A stretch of 64,000 nucleotides of DNA from assembly GCA_030068145.1 (NCBI GenBank), contig JAPJBO010000178.1:62001-126000 (forward strand), read 5' to 3'. This DNA is from Diplonema papillatum. Its lineage: Eukaryota > Euglenozoa > Diplonemea > Diplonemida > Diplonemidae. The notes below the pieces were generated by a model. That model made no database searches. It saw only the letters and a program-made list of their open reading frames with translations, and was not told the origin of the DNA. The stretch's first letter is position 1; every line of letters begins with the position of its first letter. Below, piece by piece: positions 22,116 through 30,823 of the stretch. Both the position numbers and the translations under genes were made by a program.

Positions 22116-23911
22116 TGTGACTCCGGGGGGGGGACGTCGGCGGTCGCCTGCGCGGGCGAGGGAGATGAAGTTGGCGGCGTGGCCCGCGACTTAGTCCAGC
22201 ATGCGTGACAGATTGCAGCCTGGCAGGGGCCGTGCGCGCAAAGCCGCTTGGCTTGTCCGACCTGCATGCCTTTGGCGCAGACCACGCAGAGGAAAGCTTC
22301 GGCGTTCGAGTGTGCTTCCTGCCAGCTGGTGTGCCGGCAGTCGGTGACCATGTTGTCCTTGCCGTCCACCCGTGCTAGCTTTTCCTGGGACTCAGTTGTC
22401 TCATCCTCTGTGCGTCCCCTCTTTTGGCCCGGAGACGGCTCGGGCCGTTCGTTGAGGCTAGCGAAGAACTCGGGTGGGAGTTTGACCTTCTCCCGCTGAC
22501 ACTGCGTGGAGAATCCCTTCCGTTGCCTCGCGTCAGTGGAGCGGTCGTATTTCCTTATCGAAATAGACGCGCGATCGAGCCGGAAGAACACGGGTGCAGG
22601 TGGGCCCGTGTCGGCGATGACGATGCACACGGTCTTACCTTGTCGCTTGAAGGCCCCGGCTTGTTCGACCTTCCAGCCGGCAGCAGCGCAGGCGGCAAGG
22701 AGGTCGGTCGCGTGTTCCGAAGCGCACGCGGTGGTGACCACGTATTTGTCGCCACGCAGTTGGCGCTTCGACAGCTTTTTTCCGACCGCGGATTCGGTGG
22801 CGGCAACGTGTTCCGGGGTCGTCCGAATGCCGAAGACACCCGTCTTTGTGCCCGCGATTACCCCGAACGTATTCGGAGTCAGTGCCGCCAGCCGTCGCGC
22901 CTCTTCAAGGGTGCAGTCACTCACCCACACCGCCGGCATGGTGTCCGTCCCGTTGACGAAGGACAAGGCCTTCCAGAATGTTCCGGCTTTGCCGGAGCTC
23001 CGCAGCAGCTTCTGCACGTCAACGATCGGGACGCGCACGCTCACCTCACACACCCCCTGCCGGCGGTGCACCTTTGTGAACACTGCGCTCCAATCCATGC
23101 GCAGTCCTTCCGCTTCTGCGGCCTTCTTCGCCATAATCCGCACAGATTGTGCGGCCTTCATCGCGGTATCCCAGGTGGCCGCGTGGACGTAGGCGGCGCG
23201 CACCTGGAACAGGCAAACCTGTGTCGTCGGCTGGAGGGTGTCGACTGCTTTGCAATGCACCGTGGGCAGGGCCAGGTTTTGGAACCGCGACCATACGTCC
23301 TGATGACCGCCGTCAGACAAGGTGACGAGGTGCCTCACCGAACCGTCCCACGGAACGCTGCAGACGACGGCAACCTTCGCTTCGGGGTAAACCGCGACGG
23401 TGTCGAGGGCCGCACCCCATGCGGATTCCGCATCTTCGACACTTGCAGCCACGAGTAGGCCGCCCTTTCCGCTCCTCAACTCGTCGGTAGACCCGACCTT
23501 CGCCACTTGCCAGTCATGGAAGACCATACTGGCCTTCGGACGGGTGCGGCGCGTCCTCTCCGACCACGTGCTAGGCACCTGCGGTTGCTTCGTCGATGTA
23601 GAGCGGCGCATCCTTTCCGCCCATGAATCTTCGGTGGAGGGGTCCGGTCGCTTCTCGGATACCGGTCGCTTATCGGACACCGAACGCTTCTCGGATACCG
23701 GAGGTCGAGCCTCTTGTGCCCCGGAGCCATGCGTCGAAGGGGGCGCGGGTTTCTGGGCGCCAAGCGGTGCGGGCGACGATCCGGCCATCCCTGTCTCGAC
23801 CAAGGACAGGATGACGTCTAAGATAGACAGCAGTTGCTGCCTCGTCTTTTTGTCATGGCACTTCCCAGCCAAGGCGGATGCCCTGGCGATCAGTGCGTCG
23901 ACGTCATCCAT
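22109..23911 (-). CDS. LINE ORF1: nucleic-acid-binding-type protein with C-terminal Cys-rich domain
   Basis: 600 residues from ATG (MDDVDALIARASALAGKCHD) to TGA. It has a helical N-terminus and a Ser/Pro/Arg-rich linker with a repeated short motif (SEKRSVSDKRPVSEKRP). A large middle region contains alternating strands and helices without a motif I recognise. The C-terminus is a RING/PHD-like cysteine-histidine cluster (FLCVVCAKGM, RLCAHGPC, AICHACW). ORF1 proteins of LINEs bind the element RNA; here that role is inferred from position. Confidence 0.85.
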   Translation of the reverse strand: MDDVDALIARASALAGKCHDKKTRQQLLSILDVILSLVETGMAGSSPAPLGAQKPAPPSTHGSGAQEARPPVSEKRSVSDKRPVSEKRPDPSTEDSWAERMRRSTSTKQPQVPSTWSERTRRTRPKASMVFHDWQVAKVGSTDELRSGKGGLLVAASVEDAESAWGAALDTVAVYPEAKVAVVCSVPWDGSVRHLVTLSDGGHQDVWSRFQNLALPTVHCKAVDTLQPTTQVCLFQVRAAYVHAATWDTAMKAAQSVRIMAKKAAEAEGLRMDWSAVFTKVHRRQGVCEVSVRVPIVDVQKLLRSSGKAGTFWKALSFVNGTDTMPAVWVSDCTLEEARRLAALTPNTFGVIAGTKTGVFGIRTTPEHVAATESAVGKKLSKRQLRGDKYVVTTACASEHATDLLAACAAAGWKVEQAGAFKRQGKTVCIVIADTGPPAPVFFRLDRASISIRKYDRSTDARQRKGFSTQCQREKVKLPPEFFASLNERPEPSPGQKRGRTEDETTESQEKLARVDGKDNMVTDCRHTSWQEAHSNAEAFLCVVCAKGMQVGQAKRLCAHGPCQAAICHACWTKSRATPPTSSPSPAQATADVPPPESQW

Positions 23912-24081
23912 ACTCGAATGAGAGCGGGGATGGACCCCCCTTCACGCTTCTCTTAGCTGATACTTATACTCGTTCTCTCTTTTTCTGATCTGATATCCCA
24001 CCACTTCTTTTTTCTTCACCCGAGGTGAATCCGGGCAGAACCCGGAGCCGCTTTCCTTCAAGGGTAGCCACGGCAAGCCAC

Positions 24082-24094
24082 CAATAAAGTACAG
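24082..24094 (-). other. Spliced-leader 3'-end remnant at the LINE 5' terminus
   Basis: On the minus strand the first 13 bases after the target-site duplication read CTGTACTTTATTG. This equals the 3' end of the spliced-leader exon as I recall it for diplonemids and Leishmania-type kinetoplastids (T. brucei differs by one base). Its position at base 1 of the element, at the junction, makes chance unlikely. The simplest reading is that the template RNA had been trans-spliced and reverse transcription stopped 13 nt into the leader. Confidence 0.8.
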
Positions 24095-24142
24095 CCTTCC
24101 AAGTATGACGAAGGTTCTAAAGGAAGAAGTAGAATTTAATAG
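24095..24142. repeat. Target-site duplication, LINE 5' side (48 bp)
   Basis: Exact copy of 17552-17599; it abuts the spliced-leader-like start of the LINE at 24094. Confidence 0.95.
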
Positions 24143-24768
24143 TAGCAATGAGGTTGACCGGGCCCCCACGACGCCTCATGCACAACACGGCTACAACACA
24201 AGTATGCAGCCCTGCTTTGTTGTGCACTCAGTCATGACCCCCCCAAAGCTTGCCACTTGCCCTGACATACGGCCGCGGCAGCAACCTTCGCAATGAAGGC
24301 GCGCGCAGCTGGAGTGTACGTGGGCGGTTCCGGGCGAAGCCCGTACAAACTGCATCAGACGCAGCTTGATCCGGGAGTTTGCTGGGGTAGGTGGCGCTGC
24401 TTACCTGTCAGTCTCACAACTGACCGGTGCGTACCTACCATCCCCCGTGTTTAGCGTCGCCTCCATTTCTCCCGTGTTAGAGTCTTTCGGAAGGAAGAGC
24501 GAGGCGACACTGACACGGGTGCACGGTTCTCAACAGGGTTCCGTATTTTCACGAAGAAGTGACTATCACCCACACTGGTTCAAATACTGCCGTAGCAGAC
24601 AGCGTTGTTGCTTGCCACCTGGGAAAGTGCGACGGGCTTCGTCGATAAGAAGGACGCAGACCTCGTCCTTCTCCAGTGGCCACATATGTAATCAGAAACC
24701 GAAAGTCCCGTACCAACCGAAATAACCCGTCTTGCGCCCGTGCCAGGCACTAGCTCGACTGCATCTAC
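24143..24768. other. Spacer between LINE insertion and lectin/VWA gene remnant
   Basis: No intact gene. In the frame of the VWA remnant, downstream of the TGA at 24769, 24727-24765 still reads VELVPGTGARRVISV. This resembles the next VWA strand (usually '.a.kviVllTDG'), so coding-like sequence seems to continue past the stop. Nothing else was recognised. Confidence 0.4.
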
Positions 24769-26398
24769 TCAAAAGGCTTGGGCCAAGTGGTTGCTCGCTT
24801 CGAACACGCCGTTCGCGACGGCCAGCCCCTTCTCTATCTTCGAGGGGCCGCCGACGAGGTTCTGCTCGTGCCACGTCAGCGAGATCCCCCGAGAGGCTGC
24901 CCTTCGTCCCGACGTTCGAGTACTCCGTCGCGCGGCCGATTGTGGCGAAGCATTCGGACGCCGCGTACTGCACGAACCCGACTCGGAACCCTGACGGGTC
25001 TGCTGGCGCCGCCGCTCCTGCTTTTTCCCCGAAGAGGGGAACCGCCCGGATCCAGTCCCTGAGCACTTCCGTCAGAGCGAGCTTCCCGTGCGAGTGCCTC
25101 CCGAACCTCGACGCCATGGCGCCGGACCCGTCGAGCAGAACGACGACGTCCAGCGCGGGGCAGGCGGTGAACGTGGCGGAGTCGCAGCTCTTGCCAACCG
25201 GGTCCCACAGGCACGCGTCGTGCGCTTTGCACTCACACTCTGCGTCCGCGTGCAGCTGGCAGCTGAAGGTGACGCAGATGCCGCCGTGCCACGAGCACTG
25301 GGCCGTTTGCGCGGCGTGCGCCCCGGAGCAGTACGTCTGCTTGCAGTAAGCGGGCGACGACGCGAGGCTCCACTCGCACCCCCCGCTCGCATCGCAGCAC
25401 GCCTCGGAAGGATACTCCGCGCAAGGAGCCGGCGCGCAACCCGAGCCCGACCAGCGGCACCTCACGTCGGCTGTGCACGCTGCGCTGGCCGTAGCTGCGC
25501 ACCGCTTTGGCACGCACTCGTGGTCAGCCGCATCTCCACACGCCTCGTTCCAGTAGCAGCTCGCATCGAGCCCGCACGCCGCTTTGTCGCCGTACTGGCA
25601 AGGCTCATCGACGCATGCACCCTTCGTCCCCACTGTCTGGTCCCACTCGCAGGTCCCCTTCGCCCTGCAGTCTGCCTCCGTCTTAAAAGAGCTGCACCTC
25701 CCGTCCCTGTCACGCACCGTCCGTGCACGTTGCACTCGTAGACGGGACACGGCTCATCGCTCCCGATGCAGTCAAAGTCGGTAGCGCAAGGGAACTCGCA
25801 GGTGAAAGGCAGCAGCGGGCCTCCCGCGACGACGACCCAGCTGGACTTCGTCGACAGCATGCCGGCCGAACCGCGCGACGGCGGAAGATCCCACGCGCAG
25901 TAGCCCGTGTACCCCGAGTCCGCCACGTAAAAAATGTGTCCGTCGTCAGCCCACATCCACGCCACCGTGTCGGTAACGCCGTCCGTGTGCGACTGCACAC
26001 TTTGGGAAAGCTTCGCGACACGCGTGTTCTCGTCTGCCGAAGTGATGCGAGCCAGCCGGCCGTGCCTTCCGTTGTGGCAGAGGGCACTACAAACTGTTTG
26101 TGCTTCGGTCGTGGTGTATTTCAACGTCTTGGAGTGCCAAAAGGTGATGTCGGCAGATGCGGTGTCTTCGAGTGTTCCGTCAGAGGGATTGCAATTGCTG
26201 TGCTGAACGCAACGACCTGTGAAGTGGCACACATAGTCTGACCCGCTTGATTTGCAATCCCTGTCGGAAACACAAGGGAACTCACAAATCGCATTCGATA
26301 ATCGGCCGCTCCAATTGTCGTTCCAGTCGGTGTCTACTACGACCTCCAGGTTGTCTTCTCTTCCAGCTGCGTTGTTCGGCTCGTTCGCCTCGAAACCG
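24769..26398 (-). pseudogene. C-type lectin / cysteine-rich / VWA protein, frame-broken and truncated
   Basis: From a likely acceptor (CCCGCAG|CGG at 26399) the frame opens inside a C-type lectin fold: EANEPNN, TDWNDNW and NAICEFPC are the WND and C-terminal Cys blocks. A second lectin-like domain follows (TEAQTVCSALC, GRLARITSADEN, FTCEFPC), then repeats of about 45 residues with six cysteines (CEWDQ, CYWNEACG, CRWSGSGC). Last comes a VWA domain starting ALDVVVLLDGSGAM, which has the DxSxS-like metal site as DGSGA. The frame breaks near 25707-25717 and near 24865-24890, and a TGA at 24769 cuts the VWA before its later strands. The N-terminal half of lectin 1 must lie in an upstream exon I did not find. 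Extracellular adhesion or receptor proteins have this make-up. It may be a decayed gene, or a live gene with assembly indels or unusual introns. Confidence 0.6.
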
Positions 26399-26766
26399 CT
26401 GCGGGAAGGAAGCTCCTCCCTCCACATGTCCCGCTCTCTGCTGACTCGGGATTTCCACTTGTCCGACGGCAGTGAGCCCAGTCGCAGCCGGACAGCTAAT
26501 AATCCAGCCTGGTTGGTCGGACTTGTCTTAAGAGTCAGGCTGGTCGGACTGGCCTATTCGACCATACCAAGTCCTGGTGAAGGGAGGGTCCTCTGGGTCG
26601 TTGCTTTTCAACAATTCTTTTTCAGATGCGCAAAGTTACACAAGTATCCATTACTTGACCTCTAACTATCTGGTTGCTTAGGCAGTATGCGGATCTGAGA
26701 GCGCGGTACTCCGCCAGCCAGGATTCGGCCATGATCTAGCAAGAGCACAAATGCGAACGGATAGTG
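26399..26766. other. Short spacer; nothing recognised
   Basis: No ORF or repeat I can support. It may contain the intron and missing 5' exon(s) of the lectin/VWA gene and the 3' UTR of the zinc-finger gene. Confidence 0.3.
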
Positions 26767-27477
26767 TTACCAAGGCGCGAGAACCTCCCTCAGCAGCTTT
26801 GAGAACAGTGCCAGTGTTGTGGTAATCGATCTGAGTGTAGCAGGAGACAGATGGCCAGAGAACAAAGCCAACGCCGCTCTCTCCCACTCACGCTGGAGAA
26901 TGACGTATCTTAATGTACGAGTCTCTGCGTCGTGCGGAGAAAAAGGTCCAAGACACATCGGACACTTCATCTTTGTCAGTAGACTTGCGTGATAGTAAAC
27001 GATGTGTTGATTCAAGCCACGTTTAGTACAGACTTCGCACAGGCGGGGCAGCCTCCTTACACTCACATGTCACGGCAGGGCGAGGCTGGGAGTCGTAGGG
27101 TGCGTACAGACCGTACACCCGACTGAAGCTTCTTCCGCATATGATACAAGACTGCCGCCTCACCATCGCTGCTATCACTCTCAGATGCAGCCACTTTGGC
27201 GCTGTCTTCCTCTCTCTCAGGAGGACGAAGCTTCCGAGCTTTCTTACAAACGCGAAGCATTAATACACTAGTTTCAACACCCGGGGGTCGCATTGAAGTT
27301 TATTCCCCAGCGCAACCTACGTGCGCAGCAAGGCCCAGACGTACAAGACAAACAGTATTTGCGTTCACCATTCATCTGCTCGAACGCTTCATCAGATGCT
27401 ACCAACCGATGGGCATCCTGGTAATCAAACCAGTGACCCGTCTTTACCATCAAGAACAACTCCGCGAAGTCTTCCAT
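26767..27477 (-). CDS. Small zinc-finger-like protein with two frame breaks
   Basis: The reading starts at the ATG of MEDFAELFLMVKTGHWFDY (27477). It passes CLSCTSGPCC, an acidic/serine stretch (SESDSSDGE), then a finger-like CEVCTKRGLNQHIVYYH and CPMC, and stops at about 26767. Two changes of frame are required: near 27268-27287, at a five-base C run (minus strand), and near 27056-27066. Codon use and composition stay coherent on both sides of each break, so the pieces belong together. The Cys/His spacing suggests zinc binding. No family recognised, and function unknown. It could be a pseudogene, carry assembly indels, or contain very short introns (see findings). Confidence 0.4.
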
Positions 27478-28039
27478 GTTCGCGTCCTTCTTGGCACTCG
27501 CGTCAGACTCCAAGTCGCCGGACTTCTGCTGCGGGTGTCTTCGACTCTGTCTCACGTGCGCGCTTGTTCATTTTAATTTTTCGTGTATTTAAGCTGTGCC
27601 GGGGTCGCCGTACAGTGGGCGGTATTTCAGTGCAGTTCACCCGTAAAATACCATAAGGACCCTGTTAGATACACCTGAGAGAATTTGCGTAATAGAGCTG
27701 GTCCTATGCCACCAGCTCGCTGGCCATGGCCACGACTGCGGCGGCCTCGGCGCATCGCGATTCGTGCAAGCTATGCGCATGCGTTGAGTGATATCGCGTC
27801 CCCTTCTCGGCAGTTAGTTGCAGACAATGTGCGGGCACAGTGTCTGCGTCCACGTTCATAGGAGTGCATCAGACGAAGGATGCTGTGGAATATTCTGATG
27901 TTTCACTGCCTCAGTTTCTACAACATACTTCCCTTCTTGGTCCGACTGGCAAATTCCCTGCATGCATTTTGCATCTCCTCCCTCTCACTCTCTTCAGTTG
28001 AAGTTGTAGCTTCGTCAGGTTGGTTGAGAGATCTCGTGG

Positions 28040-28270
28040 CTATAAGGAACATTTCCGGAGTTGGGGCTTGCACTGATAAACGAAGCAACGGACGATCAGC
28101 ATCAACTGACCAAAGGTGATGAAAATGATAAGGCAAAAGTTTCTTGTTCTTCGCGTGCAAACCTCTCTGGGGGGGGGTTTTCCTGTATTAGCACTTTTTC
28201 GTTGGCTTCGTTTTCTCTTTCATGTGCAACCGTTGTTCCGGAAATGTTCCCGTCAGTACAGATGTACTAT
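28040..28270 (+). repeat. Dispersed repeat family D, copy 1
   Basis: Shares long blocks with 41133-41280: GGGGCTTGCACTGA, ACGAAGCAACGGACGATCAG, CAACTGACCAAAGGTGA and GGAAATGTTCCC..CAGTACAGATG. Copy 1 holds about 60 extra bases, including a G9 run, relative to copy 2. Confidence 0.75.
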
Positions 28271-28296
28271 TAAGGAATAAAATGTTGAGAAATCTC

Positions 28297-28343
28297 GTGG
28301 CTATAAGGGAATAAAATTCTTGGGAAATTTATCTTATAGCCAC
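28297..28343. other. Inverted repeat with 11-bp perfect arms
   Basis: GTGGCTATAAG (28297-28307) and CTTATAGCCAC (28333-28343) pair across a 25-bp spacer. The left arm plus flank (ATCTCGTGGCTATAAGG) also occurs at 28029-28045, so it is part of a repeated unit next to repeat D. Confidence 0.65.
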
Positions 28344-28747
28344 CCGATAATTTCTGTATTCCCTTATACCTAAAGCCCCCCGTGTTAGTGTCGCCAAAGC
28401 AGCAATGAAAGTGCAGTAAACCCAGTCGCCTGCATCACTCACGTCGACACCGACCGGCCCACACTTCTTGCGCGACGCCTTCGTGGAACAAATGTACCGA
28501 GTGCAAAAAGAGAGGAATCAACTGAGAGAGGGCAAGCGACCGGAGCCACTCAGGCAAACAAAGAGCGCTGTTGAGCGTGGCATCTCAGTGTGAGAAACGC
28601 CTGCATCAGCTGAAGGTTAGAGAGAGAGAGAGAGGGGGGGGGTACAAAATGTGTTCGTCAATATTCGCGAATTCTTCGAAGCTGCGGGAAACGGAACGGT
28701 TCAAAAGACTACCGCGAAGGTTCACTTTCCTCTTGTTTTGGAGGTTC

Positions 28748-29542
28748 TCAGCTCGTGTGGGCATCGTCGGCTTTGGATTCGTCCTGCAGTTTTGCGTACA
28801 TGTTGTTAGAAGTGTTCTGGACGGCGTCCTTCGTCGCATCCCACGCGTCCTTCGCCTTGTCGCCGAGTGTCTTCTCAGACTCTGGCGTCAACTTTCGCCC
28901 GGCTTTGTCCAAGCAGTCACTTGCCTCATCCCGAGCATGTTGGGCAGACTCCTTCGTGGTTTCCCATGTGTCCTTCGCTTTGTCACCGACCGTTTTCTCC
29001 GACTCACGCTTCACACTGCGCTCGGTCTTGTCAGCACTGTCCTTCACCGACTCCCACGTGCCCTTTGCGCTGTCAGACACCTTCTCCAACATCGTCTTCT
29101 CGCATTCTGGCTTTATCTTGCGGTTTGCCTTGTCCAACTCGTCACCGATTCGGTTTTCAGCGTTCTGAACCGACTTCTTCGTATCGTTGGCTTTGTCGCC
29201 CAGCGTCTTCTCCGACTCCGGCTTCCTCTTGCCGGCTTCGGCTGCTGTGTCCTTCACGGAGTCGACCGTGTTCTTAGCGCCATCCCGCAGTCTTTCCGCC
29301 ATCGTCTTCTCCGACTCTGGTTTCGCGCCAGCAGCATCGCTCGCCTGCTCCTGTCCGGCAACGAAAAGGTTCTGGATGGTCTCAGTTGCAGCCGCGGCGG
29401 TGTTTTTTGTGGCGTCCCACGCGCTTTGGACGGTTTCCGAAACCTTTTCGGTGGCCGCTGCTGTGGTGTTCTTCGTGGCATCCCACGTGTTGTGGACGGT
29501 CTCCTGGACCTGCTCGGTGAGGGTCTTGTGCTCGGTCGTCAT
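28748..29542 (-). CDS. LEA-like hydrophilic repeat protein (264 aa)
   Basis: Single exon from the ATG of MTTEHKTLTEQVQETVHNTW to TGA. The protein is almost entirely built of Lys/Glu/Asp/Ala/Thr-rich amphipathic helix. Five repeats of about 35 residues begin with [KT][PR]E[SC]EKT followed by GDKAKD.W..TKD-type helices, preceded by two shorter copies (TWDATKNT, AWDATKNT). No signal peptide, no membrane helix. This resembles group-3 LEA/LEA_4 proteins, which protect membranes and proteins under desiccation or freezing; similar repeats occur in unrelated stress proteins. In-frame sequence upstream extends to 29884 but is of ordinary composition; the repeat begins right after the chosen ATG, which has an A-rich AG (possible leader acceptor) just upstream. 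Confidence 0.7.
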   Translation of the reverse strand: MTTEHKTLTEQVQETVHNTWDATKNTTAAATEKVSETVQSAWDATKNTAAAATETIQNLFVAGQEQASDAAGAKPESEKTMAERLRDGAKNTVDSVKDTAAEAGKRKPESEKTLGDKANDTKKSVQNAENRIGDELDKANRKIKPECEKTMLEKVSDSAKGTWESVKDSADKTERSVKRESEKTVGDKAKDTWETTKESAQHARDEASDCLDKAGRKLTPESEKTLGDKAKDAWDATKDAVQNTSNNMYAKLQDESKADDAHTS

Positions 29543-30823
29543 CGCGCTTTTTTTCGAAAGTGTTCTCTTTGAGGGTGGTCGGAAAGACTGGTGTTTGATG
29601 ATTTGATCGTCACAACCAGAGGAGTAATTTACTAAACTTACTTTAGGAGGCTTGGAAAGCATATTCCCGGTCTTTGAGAGTAGAATCTTGAATTGCGTGA
29701 ACCGCTTTGGAGTTTTTCCGTGTTTGGAGGTAATGGACTTTGACCGAACTGGACACCGTCGCGCAGAAGGAAACCGTCGGAGTCGTGTTGCGTGAGTGTT
29801 GTCTGCCGCTTTGACTGCAGCTACTGGCTTTGCGCCTATCTGAAGAGCCTTTCCCCGTGTAGCTGGTACTCTACCGATGGGCAAGCTTGTACTGACAACC
29901 TTGGCACATCAAGCTGGCGTACTACGGCTGAAACGGGAAAGAACGGAGCAGTTGTGCAACACATACAAGGCTCACCGTCTTGAGGCGGGAGCGTGGACGG
30001 CTTCGGACCGCTTGGTGCTTGGGGCGTCGATTGTACAATGTGGCCCCAGTGAGCCGGAGGGAAAGGTATCACGCATTCCTCCCCCATTCGATCCAAATCT
30101 GGGGACGTGGTTCTTTTTTACTTTCTTCTCGTTGGCTTGCTCAGGTTCAACCAATGCAATGCTTCCGCATTATTTCTTTGGCCCTCATTGGTGGAGCAAT
30201 TGTTTGCAAACTATGAGCTCGCTGGGAGCAACCTGCTGAGTCGCATGCGAGTTGTACATGCACTGACAGTCAGCCCGGACAGACATGCCTATCAATTGAA
30301 CTGAGAGTTGTTGATGATACCAGTGGGCCCCGTTGGCTTTAAGTGATTCATCTCAAGTTTCTGCGAGCGATGCAAAACGATACTGACCCCACCGAGAATA
30401 CTTCGAGAGGCCACGATATCTTGAGTTCATTAAGAGTTGTGGGTGATGACAGCAGATGCAATTATTATTCACCCATCTCATGGCGGGACACACATGCCCA
30501 TCAACTGAGACTTCTGGATGACACCACTGGCGGGATAACGATGGCGACTTCTTCAACTCGACCATTCAGGAAGGTTGTGCGCGGCTGCGGCCCCTGCTGC
30601 GGCTTCTTCCCGCCACAAACATTCGCAAACCGGAACGGCAGTTCAGACTGAAAGCATTCTGCTGTATACACGGAGGCATGAACGGCTGCTAGGAACTGGT
30701 CTCTCAGTCGGGGGCTGCATGCAAGCAGTCAGGTGAAGCTTCTTTGGTGCATGCGTAGCAACAAGCAACTGTGAACCTCGCACGGCATGCACGTAGGAGG
30801 GACTACTGCAAGGTTCGACTTCC
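29543..30823. other. Spacer with repeat G
   Basis: No gene supported. 30355-30425 is repeat G (inverted copy at 34197-34265). The block CATGCC[TC]ATCAA[TC]TGA recurs at 30285 and 30495. Confidence 0.45.
30355..30425 (+). repeat. Repeat G copy 1, possibly coding remnant
   Basis: The translation (FLRAMQNDTDPTENTSRGHDIL) aligns with that of the inverted copy at 34197-34265 (FLRMIKNDTYSPENTLRDHNIM), with 12 of 23 positions identical including the preceding residue. It looks like a decayed mobile-element ORF. Confidence 0.5.

Larger units (their letters stand above)
17600..24094 (-). mobile_element. Full-length non-LTR retrotransposon (LINE), 6,495 bp, two ORFs, 2A-like peptide
   Basis: The element lies between perfect 48-bp duplications. 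Reading its sense strand from 24094: a 13-nt spliced-leader-like start, a 5' UTR of about 180 nt, ORF1 (23911-22109), ORF2 (22115-17736) overlapping ORF1 by 7 nt, a short 3' UTR (17735-17669) and a (TC)n tail of about 69 nt (17668-17600) instead of poly(A). Both ORFs are intact, so the copy looks young and potentially autonomous. An N-terminal 2A-like peptide ahead of an APE endonuclease and RT recalls the trypanosomatid L1Tc/Ingi group, but clade placement needs a tree. The fragment at 49467-49620 shares the same 3' end. Confidence 0.93.
27556..28747. other. Repeat-bearing spacer
   Basis: No gene. Contains repeat D copy 1 (28040-28270) and an inverted repeat (28297-28343). Confidence 0.5.

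Noticed and set aside
23957..23968. TATAAGTATCAG in the LINE 5' UTR, identical to an internal stretch of the Leishmania spliced leader as I recall it
   Set aside because: It is not followed by TTTCTGTAC and lies about 115 nt inside the element, away from the junction; probably coincidence. Only the terminal 13 nt at 24082-24094 are claimed.
28571..29572. Plus-strand ORF of 333 aa opposite the LEA-like gene
   Set aside because: Arg/Leu-rich mirror of the repeat gene. The minus frame has regular amphipathic repeats.
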